A stretch of 10,257 nucleotides of DNA from a bacterium. Its GTDB lineage: Bacteria; Patescibacteriota; Minisyncoccia; Minisyncoccales; MHMH01. Within the stretch, counting starts at the first letter, position 1. Every line of letters starts with the position of its first letter. The DNA lies in assembly GCA_030648815.1 (NCBI GenBank), contig JAUSHA010000006.1, forward strand, positions 1 through 10,257, read 5' to 3'. Positions 1-6,232 of this stretch are shown here, piece after piece. Below the pieces are notes generated by a model that was given only the letters and a program-made list of their open reading frames with translations, made no database searches and was not told the origin of the DNA. Both the position numbers and the translations under genes were made by a program.

Positions 1-46
1 AAAACTAAATCTAAACTTCTCAGGAAGTAAGCGACTTTCATAATAG

Positions 47-1093
47 TTAGCTCTTTTGATACTTAAATAAAGGAACAGCCTCAAACCAGCGGCTTTTCCA
101 AGTGTAGTTGTTTTGTAGAAAGTCTATTTTTGTAAAACCCAATTTAATGGCATCGTCGATTTCGATTAAGTTGAAGTAATTGCCGATGCCCGAAAATTCA
201 GCTACGTTGTAGCCGCATTTGACGGTGAAATAAGTATTACCAAGCAGGCAAATCAAGTCCACGCCGGCGATTTTACCGTTGATTTTAACGGTAATCATGC
301 GGTTTTTGTAAGATCGGCCTCCAAGATTAATTACTTGGCGGAAAGCTTCAACTCTCCTTGGATCTTGCCAATCAGGCACCTTATTTTTCTCTGTCAGTCT
401 TTTCTTAGATATTTCCACTAAACTGTCGAAATCAGCGAAATTATCGATAATAATCTCGGGATTTTGTCTTTCGATTCGGCGGCGGTCTTTTCTCATACTG
501 TGGCGTTCATTCTTTTTTAAGGTAGCTAAATAATCTTCGTGATTAGAGAATTTTTCGAGATGCAAAATATATTTAGCCGCATCGGGTTCAAAAGTAATAG
601 TTCTACCTGAAAGAAAGGCTGATTTAGGCGAGATAGCATTCAATAGCAGGGGAGAGGGGGCCACTTGAAGCAAAACAGGAATATACTGAGGGTCTTTGCT
701 GAAAAACCTAACTTCTTCCTGCCAATCGCTGCCAAACCAGACGTATCTTCTTTCATCCTCGTCGTACCATAAAGGCAGTAAGGCCAGATTTTCTTTCTGG
801 TTTTTTAATAAGATAAAATAGGGTCGGTAATGGTAGCCTAAATAGAAGGCGAGCCGGAATTCCCAAGTATCAAAGAGAGTTTTAGGGCTGGCCAGTTCTA
901 GCCATAATCGATGACAATACTCGATATCCGAAATAATCTCCACATTAATATCATCCTTCGGCAAAGCCAGCCTGCTGAAGGACAGCGGTTCAACAAAACC
1001 AGCAATCCCGATATTGCTATCGGGAGGTTTATTCTCTTGTTTCGTCCCTATTTCTGAGAAACTTGACCGGCTTAACGCTGTAAAGTCACTCAT
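47..1093 (-). CDS. GNAT-fold acyltransferase, FemAB/BioF2-like (Acetyltransf_6 type)
   Basis: The protein has 348 residues and no signal peptide or membrane segment, so it is probably cytoplasmic. The C-terminal half shows the pattern of the BioF2-like/CelD family. There is a basic helix around residues 193-210 (KNERHSMRKDRRR), then a helix with FDSLVEISKKR, a strand pair GKIAGVDLICLLGNTYFTV, the segment GYNVAEFSGIGNYFNLIE, and a terminal IDFLQNNYTWKSRWF. In this family such motifs hold the acyl-CoA or aminoacyl-tRNA site, and substrates are often cell-envelope sugars or peptidoglycan peptides. The exact substrate cannot be read here. Residues 22-48 look like a variable linker and are encoded by two short palindromes. 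The ATG at 1093 is chosen because a consensus promoter ends just upstream; there is no Shine-Dalgarno sequence. The gene lies downstream of the recombinase gene but has its own promoter. Confidence 0.75.
   Translation of the reverse strand: MSDFTALSRSSFSEIGTKQENKPPDSNIGIAGFVEPLSFSRLALPKDDINVEIISDIEYCHRLWLELASPKTLFDTWEFRLAFYLGYHYRPYFILLKNQKENLALLPLWYDEDERRYVWFGSDWQEEVRFFSKDPQYIPVLLQVAPSPLLLNAISPKSAFLSGRTITFEPDAAKYILHLEKFSNHEDYLATLKKNERHSMRKDRRRIERQNPEIIIDNFADFDSLVEISKKRLTEKNKVPDWQDPRRVEAFRQVINLGGRSYKNRMITVKINGKIAGVDLICLLGNTYFTVKCGYNVAEFSGIGNYFNLIEIDDAIKLGFTKIDFLQNNYTWKSRWFEAVPLFKYQKS
954..982. repeat. Small palindrome in the acyltransferase N-terminal region
   Basis: TCCTTCGGCA (954-963) pairs with 973-982, ten pairs with one G-T wobble and a nine-base loop. 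It lies in the poorly conserved linker of the acyltransferase gene, encoding about LSFSRLALPKDD. Confidence 0.5.
1006..1025. repeat. Small perfect palindrome in the acyltransferase N-terminal region
   Basis: TCCCGATA (1006-1013) is the reverse complement of TATCGGGA (1018-1025) with a four-base loop. It encodes about PPDSNIGI in the N-terminal linker of the acyltransferase. Confidence 0.6.
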
Positions 1094-1106
1094 TATTTAT
1101 AAGAAC

Positions 1107-1135
1107 AGTATAGCGCTTTAAGGGGACTATGTCAA
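1107..1135 (-). promoter_or_regulatory. Sigma-70-type promoter of the acyltransferase gene
   Basis: On the minus strand TTGACA (1135-1130) is followed by exactly 17 bases and then TATACT (1112-1107). The predicted transcription start, about seven bases past the -10 box, falls near 1100, only a few bases before the ATG at 1093. The transcript would be leaderless or nearly so, which fits the lack of a Shine-Dalgarno sequence. Confidence 0.75.
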
Positions 1136-1181
1136 TACCGTACTGTCGTCTTTATTATTGTGCGACATTTATTATATATCT

Positions 1182-1200
1182 AAAAAACCGACCACGGGGG
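1182..1200 (-). terminator. Possible weak terminator after the recombinase gene
   Basis: About ten bases past the recombinase stop codon the minus strand reads CCCCCGTGGTCGG followed by six T. The T run is good but the stem is only three to four pairs, so this is a weak candidate. The following acyltransferase gene has its own promoter, which makes a terminator here reasonable. Confidence 0.3.
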
Positions 1201-1210
1201 ATAGGAGCAC

Positions 1211-2164
1211 TTATTTATCTTTACCGAGCGAATGAAATTGGCGGTGGACATCCCGTAAACGCTTATTGGTTACGTGAGTATAAATTTGAGTCGTGGCGAT
1301 ATTGCGGTGGCCCAAAAATTCCTGAATAGCCCTTATGTCAACCCCTTGGTTTAAAAGATCGGTGGCGTAAGAATGACGCAAAGTGTGAGGGCTGGTAAAA
1401 ATCGGCACGCCGGCCAATAGAGCGTACTTTTTGACGATTCTTTCAATGGATCGAGCGGTAAGTCTCGTGTCAGCATCGGATCTTGACCGAAAATTGGTAA
1501 ACAGAGCTTTTTCTTTATCCTGCCTGATCTCCAGATACTTTTTAATCCAACTGAGGGCTCTTTCAGAGAAATAGACAGTCCGGGGATGACTGCCCTTACC
1601 AATAACTCCGAGTTCCAAATCTTTTTTATCTTTAATATTGCCGAACTGTTCTTTATTTAAAGCAACTAATTCCGCGATTCTCAACCCAGTTGAAAAAAGG
1701 GACTCTAAAATAGCCCGATCTCTTAAGCCGTCTTTCTCTGCAGTCTTAGGAGCCATTAAAAGCTTCTCAACCTGATCCAGATTAAGGAATTTAACCGTCT
1801 TTTCGTTTCTTCCGTCTTTTGGCAGGACTATTTTGTCTGGAGGCACCGAAACCACGTCTTTAGCCACAAAATAGCCCAAAATGGCTCTTAGGGCGATAAG
1901 ATAGTAGTTCTGGGTACTCTTCTTTAGAAGAAGGCCCCCCTTAACCCGGGAACGGGATAAATGAAGGCGATAAGCCCAGATATCCTCGGAAGACAGCTCA
2001 TGGGGCATAAGACCGGTCTTTTTGGAGGCCTTAAGCCAATAGACGAACTTATCAAGATATCTTTTATAATTCTCTTGAGTTTTATCCGACAAACCTTTTT
2101 CCACTTCGCAATAATCCAAAAAATCCGGAATATATTCAATAATTGTTTTATTTGATTTTTGCAT
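1211..2164 (-). CDS. Tyrosine recombinase, XerC/XerD type
   Basis: A full-length 317-residue site-specific recombinase. Residues 5-105 form the N-terminal SAM-like DNA-binding domain, with EVEKGLSDKTQENYKRYLDKF typical of Xer proteins. Residues 122-310 form the catalytic domain. The catalytic residues are all visible: R162 in STGLRIAELVAL, K190 in the beta-hairpin, H260 and R263 in HTLRHSYAT, H286 in FLGHRN, and the nucleophile Y295 in IYTHV. The length matches XerC/XerD rather than phage integrases with longer N-terminal arms or integron integrases with their extra insert. It may be the chromosome-dimer resolvase or a mobile-element recombinase; a clear dif site is not visible. The ATG at 2164 has no Shine-Dalgarno sequence. 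The predicted transcript starts near 2291 and has two strong hairpins in its leader. Confidence 0.9.
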   Translation of the reverse strand: MQKSNKTIIEYIPDFLDYCEVEKGLSDKTQENYKRYLDKFVYWLKASKKTGLMPHELSSEDIWAYRLHLSRSRVKGGLLLKKSTQNYYLIALRAILGYFVAKDVVSVPPDKIVLPKDGRNEKTVKFLNLDQVEKLLMAPKTAEKDGLRDRAILESLFSTGLRIAELVALNKEQFGNIKDKKDLELGVIGKGSHPRTVYFSERALSWIKKYLEIRQDKEKALFTNFRSRSDADTRLTARSIERIVKKYALLAGVPIFTSPHTLRHSYATDLLNQGVDIRAIQEFLGHRNIATTQIYTHVTNKRLRDVHRQFHSLGKDK

Positions 2165-2180
2165 AGTTATAGTAGGGTAT

Positions 2181-2225
2181 AAGCAGATTTTGCGACAATT
2201 GGATAAGTGTCGTCAAAATCTGCTT
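2181..2225. repeat. Hairpin in the recombinase leader, 11-12 bp outer stem
   Basis: AAGCAGATTTT (2181-2191) is the exact reverse complement of 2215-2225, and one more G-C pair follows inward. After a single bulged base, CGACA (2193-2197) pairs with TGTCG (2208-2212), leaving a ten-base loop. No T run follows on either strand, so this is not a standard intrinsic terminator. It lies 17 bases upstream of the recombinase start codon and would be folded in that mRNA's leader. Confidence 0.8.
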
Positions 2226-2273
2226 GCGATAAAGAGACACCCGAGAGACCCCTCTTAGGTGTCTCTTTATCGC
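2226..2273. repeat. Hairpin in the recombinase leader, 16 bp perfect stem
   Basis: GCGATAAAGAGACACC (2226-2241) is the exact reverse complement of 2258-2273. Inside it, 2243-2247 can pair with 2252-2256 (one G-T wobble on the plus strand), leaving a four-base loop. It directly abuts the neighbouring hairpin. No T run follows on either strand. Confidence 0.85.
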
Positions 2274-2297
2274 TATTATGCGACGCTACCTATATTC

Positions 2298-2325
2298 ATT
2301 ATATAACCCCGCTAAGCGGGGTCAA
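2298..2325 (-). promoter_or_regulatory. Promoter of the recombinase gene with a palindrome in its spacer
   Basis: On the minus strand TTGACC (2325-2320) and TATAAT (2303-2298) are separated by 16 bases. The spacer is nearly filled by an inverted repeat, ACCCCGC at 2306-2312 against GCGGGGT at 2316-2322, with a three-base centre; the palindrome runs into the -35 hexamer. The transcript would start near 2291, giving a leader of about 127 bases before the recombinase ATG. Confidence 0.65.
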
Positions 2326-2346
2326 GTACCTCCCCTACGATGTTTT

Positions 2347-2388
2347 GAGGTCCGACTTCCCTCATAATTTTGGGGGAAGTCGGACCTC
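2347..2388. repeat. 15 bp palindrome between two divergent promoters
   Basis: GAGGTCCGACTTCCC (2347-2361) is the exact reverse complement of 2374-2388. Three more pairs can form inward (2362-2364 with 2371-2373, one a wobble on the plus strand), leaving a six-base loop. No T run follows on either strand. It sits 21 bases from the -35 box of the recombinase promoter and 25 bases from the -35 box of the small-peptide promoter. Confidence 0.85.
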
Positions 2389-2413
2389 CTAATATTCGTT
2401 AGTCCTCTCCCTA

Positions 2414-2442
2414 TTGACTAAATAGTTATTATCATATATAAT
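2414..2442 (+). promoter_or_regulatory. Consensus sigma-70-type promoter of the 24-codon gene
   Basis: TTGACT (2414-2419), a 17-base spacer and a perfect TATAAT (2437-2442). The predicted transcription start is near 2449, leaving about 30 bases of leader before the start codon at 2480. It is the only clear plus-strand promoter I see in the window. Confidence 0.8.
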
Positions 2443-2479
2443 GTCACTTGTTGTATAAAAAAATTATGAGGAGGTTAAC

Positions 2480-2554
2480 TTGGTAAACCAATTTTTGGTT
2501 CCCGTAATTGCGCTCGTAGGAATAGCTTTTTTCTGGGTAATTGCTAGTTCTTAG
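2480..2554 (+). CDS. 24-residue single-pass membrane peptide (unrecognised)
   Basis: A very small gene starting with TTG and ending with TAG. The product begins MVNQF, continues with a hydrophobic stretch (LVPVIALVGIAFFWVIA) and ends SS. It is therefore almost entirely one transmembrane helix with no cytoplasmic or external domain. Its support comes from the signals around it: a TTGACT-N17-TATAAT promoter, AGGAGG at 2469-2474 exactly five bases before the TTG, and a terminator immediately after it. It converges on gltX, with only seven bases between the two stop codons. I do not recognise the peptide. It could be a membrane toxin of the type I kind, a regulatory or subunit peptide of a membrane complex, or a translated leader. 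No antisense antitoxin gene is evident. Confidence 0.65.
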   Translation: MVNQFLVPVIALVGIAFFWVIASS

Positions 2555-2561
2555 GAATCAA

Positions 2562-3977
2562 TCATAACATAGCCCTAGCCTGCCGGATGCGGTCTAGGGT
2601 TTTTTCTTTGCCTAATACTTCAGCCACCTCAAACGGGCCGGCAGAGGCCTTTTTACCCGTTAAGGCGGCCCTTAAAGGCCATAGAAGGCGCCCCCTGTCA
2701 TTCCCCTTTTCCGCCTCGGGCATTAAAATCTCCTCTAATTTTGCTTTATTCCATGCCTTATCCTCAACGTCGCACAATATCTTATCTAATTTATCTAAAA
2801 CTTCCTTCACTTCCCCATTCGTCATGTCCTTCCATATAAGGAGTCCTTTATCGTACTCTAAGGCATCTTTGAAGAAAAATTCCGTTAATTCCGTAATTTC
2901 TGAAAGTTTTTTCAACCTTTCCTGATAAAGGGAAATGGCTTTCTTTAATTGTTCTTTATCGGTCGTCGTAAGATATGGCCGGCAGAGTTCGGCCAACTCA
3001 TCAAGCGATTTTTGCCGGATATAAACGCCGTTTAAATAATCCAATCTTTGAATATTGAATATCGCTCCGCCTTTTTGAACCTTGTCCAAAGAAAAATCTT
3101 TTATTAATTCGTTCATTGAATAAATTTCTTTTTCTCCTCCGGGATTCCAGCCCAATAAGGCCATAAAATTTATCAGAGTTTCGGGTAAATAACCTTGCTG
3201 GATGTAATCAGAAACCGACGTGTCGCCGTGTCTTTTGCTTAATTTTGTACGATCCGGCCCCAGCATGATGGGTAAATGGGCATATTTCGGCTGGGAAAAA
3301 TTTAGAGCCTCCTGCAATAGTATTTGTTTTGGCGTATTTGAAATATGGTCTTCGCCTCTGATAACATGAGAAATTTTCATCTCAAAATCGTCTATAACCA
3401 CGGCAAAATTATAAAGAGGAGTAACCAGGTCTTTGGCAATTGAGAAGTCCCCTATCAGAGATGAATCAAACTCCACCTCTCCTCTGATTAAATCAACGAA
3501 TCTGACTTTTTGAGATGGCGATTTGAATCTGATGATTGATTTTTTTCCTTCGGCTAAATTTTTCTTAATTTCTTCTTCGGAAAGATTGCGGCATTTGCCG
3601 CTGTAAATTTGTAGCGATCCCCCGTCTATCTGCCCCTGCCTTTCTTTTTCCAATTCTTCTTCCGTGCAAAAACAGCGGTATGCCTTGCCGTCGTTTAATA
3701 ATTTTCCCAGATATTTGGCGTAAGTTTCAATTCTTGCCGATTGGCGGTAAAATTCATCCCATTCAAGGCCCAGCCAGGTCAAACTTTCTATGATATCGTC
3801 TTCAAATTCAAGAGTTGATCTTTCCAGGTCGGTATCCTCTATTCTTAAAATAAACTTTCCGCCGATATGCTTCGCAAAGAAAAAATTAAAAAGCGCCGCT
3901 CTGGCATTGCCAAGATGCAGTTTTCCCGTAGGCGACGGCGCAAACCTCACCCTAATTTCCTTAAGTTCATTTGTCAT
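2562..3977 (-). CDS. gltX: Glutamyl-tRNA synthetase
   Basis: A class I aminoacyl-tRNA synthetase of 471 residues, the normal length for bacterial GluRS. It charges tRNA-Glu in the cytoplasm. The N-terminal Rossmann domain has FAPSPTGKLHLGN (residues 12-24), where HLGN is the HIGH-type motif. The ATP loop KLSKRHG (the KMSKS equivalent) lies near residue 245. Around residue 105 CFC and then YSGKC resemble the zinc-binding insert of bacterial GluRS. IRGEDHISNTPKQ and GWNPGGEKEIYSMNELI are also typical. The protein may be non-discriminating and also charge tRNA-Gln, as in many bacteria without GlnRS, but this cannot be judged here. The ATG at 3977 follows a terminator by about 35 bases and has no Shine-Dalgarno sequence; I found no convincing promoter in that gap. 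Its last codons overlap a terminator of the opposite strand. Confidence 0.97.
   Translation of the reverse strand: MTNELKEIRVRFAPSPTGKLHLGNARAALFNFFFAKHIGGKFILRIEDTDLERSTLEFEDDIIESLTWLGLEWDEFYRQSARIETYAKYLGKLLNDGKAYRCFCTEEELEKERQGQIDGGSLQIYSGKCRNLSEEEIKKNLAEGKKSIIRFKSPSQKVRFVDLIRGEVEFDSSLIGDFSIAKDLVTPLYNFAVVIDDFEMKISHVIRGEDHISNTPKQILLQEALNFSQPKYAHLPIMLGPDRTKLSKRHGDTSVSDYIQQGYLPETLINFMALLGWNPGGEKEIYSMNELIKDFSLDKVQKGGAIFNIQRLDYLNGVYIRQKSLDELAELCRPYLTTTDKEQLKKAISLYQERLKKLSEITELTEFFFKDALEYDKGLLIWKDMTNGEVKEVLDKLDKILCDVEDKAWNKAKLEEILMPEAEKGNDRGRLLWPLRAALTGKKASAGPFEVAEVLGKEKTLDRIRQARAML
2573..2609 (+). terminator. Intrinsic terminator of the 24-codon gene, inside gltX
   Basis: CCCTAG (2573-2578) pairs with CTAGGG (2594-2599); after one mismatch, four further pairs (2580-2583 with 2589-2592, one a U-G wobble on the plus strand) extend the stem. 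Six T, a C and three T follow at 2600-2609. The hairpin and T run read correctly only on the plus strand and lie in the final codons of gltX. Confidence 0.7.
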
Positions 3978-4013
3978 AATCTATATTCTTAATTTAACAT
4001 AACTTTTCCAAAC

Positions 4014-4049
4014 AAAAAAGGGACCGAAATTTTTTTATCGATCCCTTTT
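4014..4049 (-). terminator. Intrinsic terminator of the VWA gene
   Basis: On the minus strand AAAGGGATCGA pairs with TTCGGTCCCTTT, about 11 pairs with one G-U wobble, followed by six T (4019-4014). The wobble is a C-A mismatch when read on the plus strand, so the structure is better formed by minus-strand RNA. It lies 14 bases beyond the VWA stop codon and upstream of gltX. Its arms closely match the terminator at 6231-6264. Confidence 0.85.
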
Positions 4050-4062
4050 ATTATTTATAGAC

Positions 4063-6111
4063 TTAGGAGCAGGCCTGTTGCTCCTCCCAGGTTACCCTTT
4101 TTAGTTCAGCTCCCTGGAAAATAGCACTTTGCTCCAATTTTGGATATTGGCCGCGCTGGGTTGCCTTACCAGCGTCCCATTTTATGGCGCCAGACTTCAC
4201 CATTTCCATGGCAAAAGTAATGGACCTTATTAGGAATCTGACAACGATTAAGCGCTGGCGGACTTCCTTGACTTTCTTATCCGCCTCTTCAAAACTCATC
4301 TTATCGCAGTTGCATGGCGCTGGCTTATATTTCATAAGCCGGTACTCACAGCAAGGCGCCGTGTAGTACTCAACGGGGGCATCTTTCACGACCACTGATT
4401 TTGGATTATAGATACCCCCTGGGACTAATTCGGTTGTTGCCGTCGTGGGAACAACCGGTTTTAAGGCTTTGCACCTGGCGTTAAGCGCAGTTTGCTGCAC
4501 CTCCAGATCAGCCTCCTCTTTCAATAAATTCACTAATCCCAAACTGGCGGGATTTGCCCAGTTCGGCGAAATCATTTTTAGTCCGCGAAGATTTACAGTG
4601 TAAGCTCTTCCGGGAATGTAGTCGCCGTATATAACTCCGGCTTCTTGCAGAGTATTGAAACTTTCTTCGGTTAAAGAAGCCTGGAATTCGGGCATGTGGA
4701 GGTTGCCGTCAAGTACAACATTATATGTTCTCCACATTTGCATATCAACAGGCCGGCCGCCATTAGTTGGCCTTACCTTGATATCTTTCAGGGCCAAGAA
4801 TGAAAAGTTGAACCTGCCCTCATGGCTCCGATAGCCCAGCACCTGCAGAGTTCGGCCAAGCGGCGACTCGATAACATTCGGGTCAGCCGTCAATAATCCG
4901 GAACGCTTGTAGGCGCCATGCGGCAGTGAAACGACATTCTCAGGGTCTTCAATAAGAGTTCTGATAACATTCAGCACGCAATGGCTCGGCCCCGTCGGTT
5001 TCAATCCGGCGCCAATGAACTTCCGGTCTACAAAATATCGCCGGCAAGTATCAGCTGTCTCACGCTGTTCCCGAGTTGTCAAAGCGCTGGCAACTTTTTC
5101 AGCCAACCACTCATCGCTGACCAGGTTTAACATTTCGGCGGCAGTTGCGTAATTACCATCCAGGAATGCGGTGGCACCAAGAGTTCTAACATAATCCGCG
5201 GCGTTCTCATCAGATAGTTCCCCGGGCTTTATTGTCTCGTCCACTGTTTTTCCGTTAACCTTGCCCGTGATTTTTATAGACGAACAAGGGCCGAGGAGTT
5301 CAATAAAGAGCGTCGCCTTACCTTCGTAGAGCCCTTTCATGATAATTATTCCTATCTCGTCTGAGACAAAAAGTTGCGGTGTCGTTTTGAAAATCCGGCC
5401 GGTCGGGCCTTTATCTGAATGAAAACTCAGCACAATATCCGAGATTACTGTTTTGATGAATGTCTCGCGGATATGCTTAATAACAGCGCCGAAATCCTCA
5501 ATCTCCGAAATATGCCGGAATATACCTTCGTTACCGGCGGCCTGGATCAAGTGATTAATGAATTTTTCGTTGTAATATACCCCGTATCCGATGACTGATA
5601 CAATGCAGCCCATTCTGAATAATATGTGGACTGCAGTGCAAGCTTTCGCCTCTTCGGTTGCCTCACCCCACTTGGTCGGAACAGGACACCCGTCGGTGAA
5701 CAACACAGCATTATGCACAGTGCCCGATCCGGTGAGTTTCTTGACCGTAGCTATTGCGAGCTCCAACGGCTCTGAAAATACGGTAGTATCCAGCACTTTT
5801 ACGTCGGATTGAATTGCTCGCTTAAGCATTAGCTTCCCGGCTGTGTTGCACTGCGTCGGACCGGCGATAAGACGCGCTCGGCCATGACCGGAAAAAATGA
5901 TGACTGAAACGAAATCTTTTTCGCCCAACTCGCTAACATATTCCTGACTATCCTCACGGAGATCATTGATTGAGCCGGACATCGATACGGAACAATCCAA
6001 TATTAGAATACTATGATTATTCCTGATTTCAGTCGGTATTCCGACTGAAACCCCGACTACCGCCACGTATTTGTTGAGAACCCCGATCCTGCCTGATTCA
6101 ACTGTGAACAA
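4063..6111 (-). CDS. Large cytoplasmic VWA-domain protein (unknown function)
   Basis: A 682-residue protein with a von Willebrand factor A domain at about residues 30-215. The metal-ion-dependent adhesion site is complete: DxSxS in ILDCSVSMSGS (D39, S41, S43), a threonine in VLDTTVF (T109/T110) and an aspartate in LFTDGCP (D140). Such domains bind a divalent metal and protein partners. No signal peptide or membrane helix is seen. After the VWA domain come a probable beta-rich segment (220-300), a long region without a domain I recognise (300-590), a cysteine cluster near 596-615 (CC then CNC) and a helical, coiled-coil-like tail (616-650). The start is TTG, chosen because AGGAGG lies five bases upstream; no ATG fits. 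It has its own promoter and terminator and follows two small membrane proteins, possible partners at the membrane. The gene looks somewhat more GC-rich than its neighbours by eye. Confidence 0.85.
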   Translation of the reverse strand: MFTVESGRIGVLNKYVAVVGVSVGIPTEIRNNHSILILDCSVSMSGSINDLREDSQEYVSELGEKDFVSVIIFSGHGRARLIAGPTQCNTAGKLMLKRAIQSDVKVLDTTVFSEPLELAIATVKKLTGSGTVHNAVLFTDGCPVPTKWGEATEEAKACTAVHILFRMGCIVSVIGYGVYYNEKFINHLIQAAGNEGIFRHISEIEDFGAVIKHIRETFIKTVISDIVLSFHSDKGPTGRIFKTTPQLFVSDEIGIIIMKGLYEGKATLFIELLGPCSSIKITGKVNGKTVDETIKPGELSDENAADYVRTLGATAFLDGNYATAAEMLNLVSDEWLAEKVASALTTREQRETADTCRRYFVDRKFIGAGLKPTGPSHCVLNVIRTLIEDPENVVSLPHGAYKRSGLLTADPNVIESPLGRTLQVLGYRSHEGRFNFSFLALKDIKVRPTNGGRPVDMQMWRTYNVVLDGNLHMPEFQASLTEESFNTLQEAGVIYGDYIPGRAYTVNLRGLKMISPNWANPASLGLVNLLKEEADLEVQQTALNARCKALKPVVPTTATTELVPGGIYNPKSVVVKDAPVEYYTAPCCEYRLMKYKPAPCNCDKMSFEEADKKVKEVRQRLIVVRFLIRSITFAMEMVKSGAIKWDAGKATQRGQYPKLEQSAIFQGAELKRVTWEEQQACS

Positions 6112-6135
6112 TGGCGCCTCCTTCTTTTTATTTTT
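6109..6135 (-). promoter_or_regulatory. Strong ribosome-binding site fixing a TTG start
   Basis: AGGAGG (6122-6117) is five bases before the TTG start (6111-6109) of the VWA gene. The block from 6135 to 6116, an A-rich run then GAAGGAGGC, is almost the same as the block before the 120-residue membrane protein at 7002-6984, differing by one A. Confidence 0.8.
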
Positions 6136-6166
6136 CTTTCTTTTTACCTATTTAAAAACCAAAGTG

Positions 6167-6189
6167 CTATCCCATTAATTCTCCCTCCT
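6167..6189 (-). promoter_or_regulatory. Two-codon open frame with its own ribosome-binding site in the VWA leader
   Basis: On the minus strand AGGAGG (6189-6184) is followed after eight bases by ATG GGA TAG (6175-6167). This is a start codon, one sense codon and a stop, inside the predicted 86-base leader of the VWA mRNA. It could act as an upstream frame that captures or delivers ribosomes, or be the remnant of a lost small gene. Confidence 0.4.
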
Positions 6190-6203
6190 TTCACAACTGT
6201 GCC

Positions 6204-6232
6204 ATCGTAGCATCTCTTTTATAATTTGTCAA
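6204..6232 (-). promoter_or_regulatory. Promoter of the VWA gene
   Basis: On the minus strand TTGACA (6232-6227), a 17-base spacer and TACGAT (6209-6204). The -35 box overlaps the T run of the terminator just upstream, so one transcription unit ends exactly where the next begins. The predicted start is near 6197. Confidence 0.75.

Noticed and set aside
1..46. A short ACTTC/GAAGT hairpin with T-rich sequence beyond the acyltransferase stop codon, as a terminator.
   Set aside because: The stem has only five pairs and the T run is interrupted; the window ends before the context can be judged.
1129..1329. A 66-codon plus-strand frame over the recombinase 3' end.
   Set aside because: Most of it is antisense to the recombinase coding region, it has no ribosome-binding site, and the sequence resembles no protein I know.
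2181..2273. attC-like integron cassette sites beside an integron integrase.
   Set aside because: The recombinase lacks the integrase-specific insert and the hairpins lack the GTTRRRY core sites.
1161..2284. TGCGAC repeated in the same orientation at 1161, 2191 and 2279 around the recombinase gene, with an AT-rich stretch after the first, as a possible dif or attachment site pair.
   Set aside because: Only six to seven bases are shared, the flanks differ, and none of the sites shows two 11-bp arms around a 6-bp centre matching known dif sites. One copy is part of a hairpin.
2181..2388. The cluster of hairpins as intrinsic terminators for gltX or the recombinase region, or as a CRISPR-like array.
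   Set aside because: No hairpin is followed by a T run on either strand, and the arms have different sequences, so there is no repeated unit with spacers.
3978..4013. A promoter for gltX between the terminator and its start codon.
   Set aside because: AT-rich hexamers exist, but no -35/-10 pair at 16-18 bases spacing matches well enough to report.
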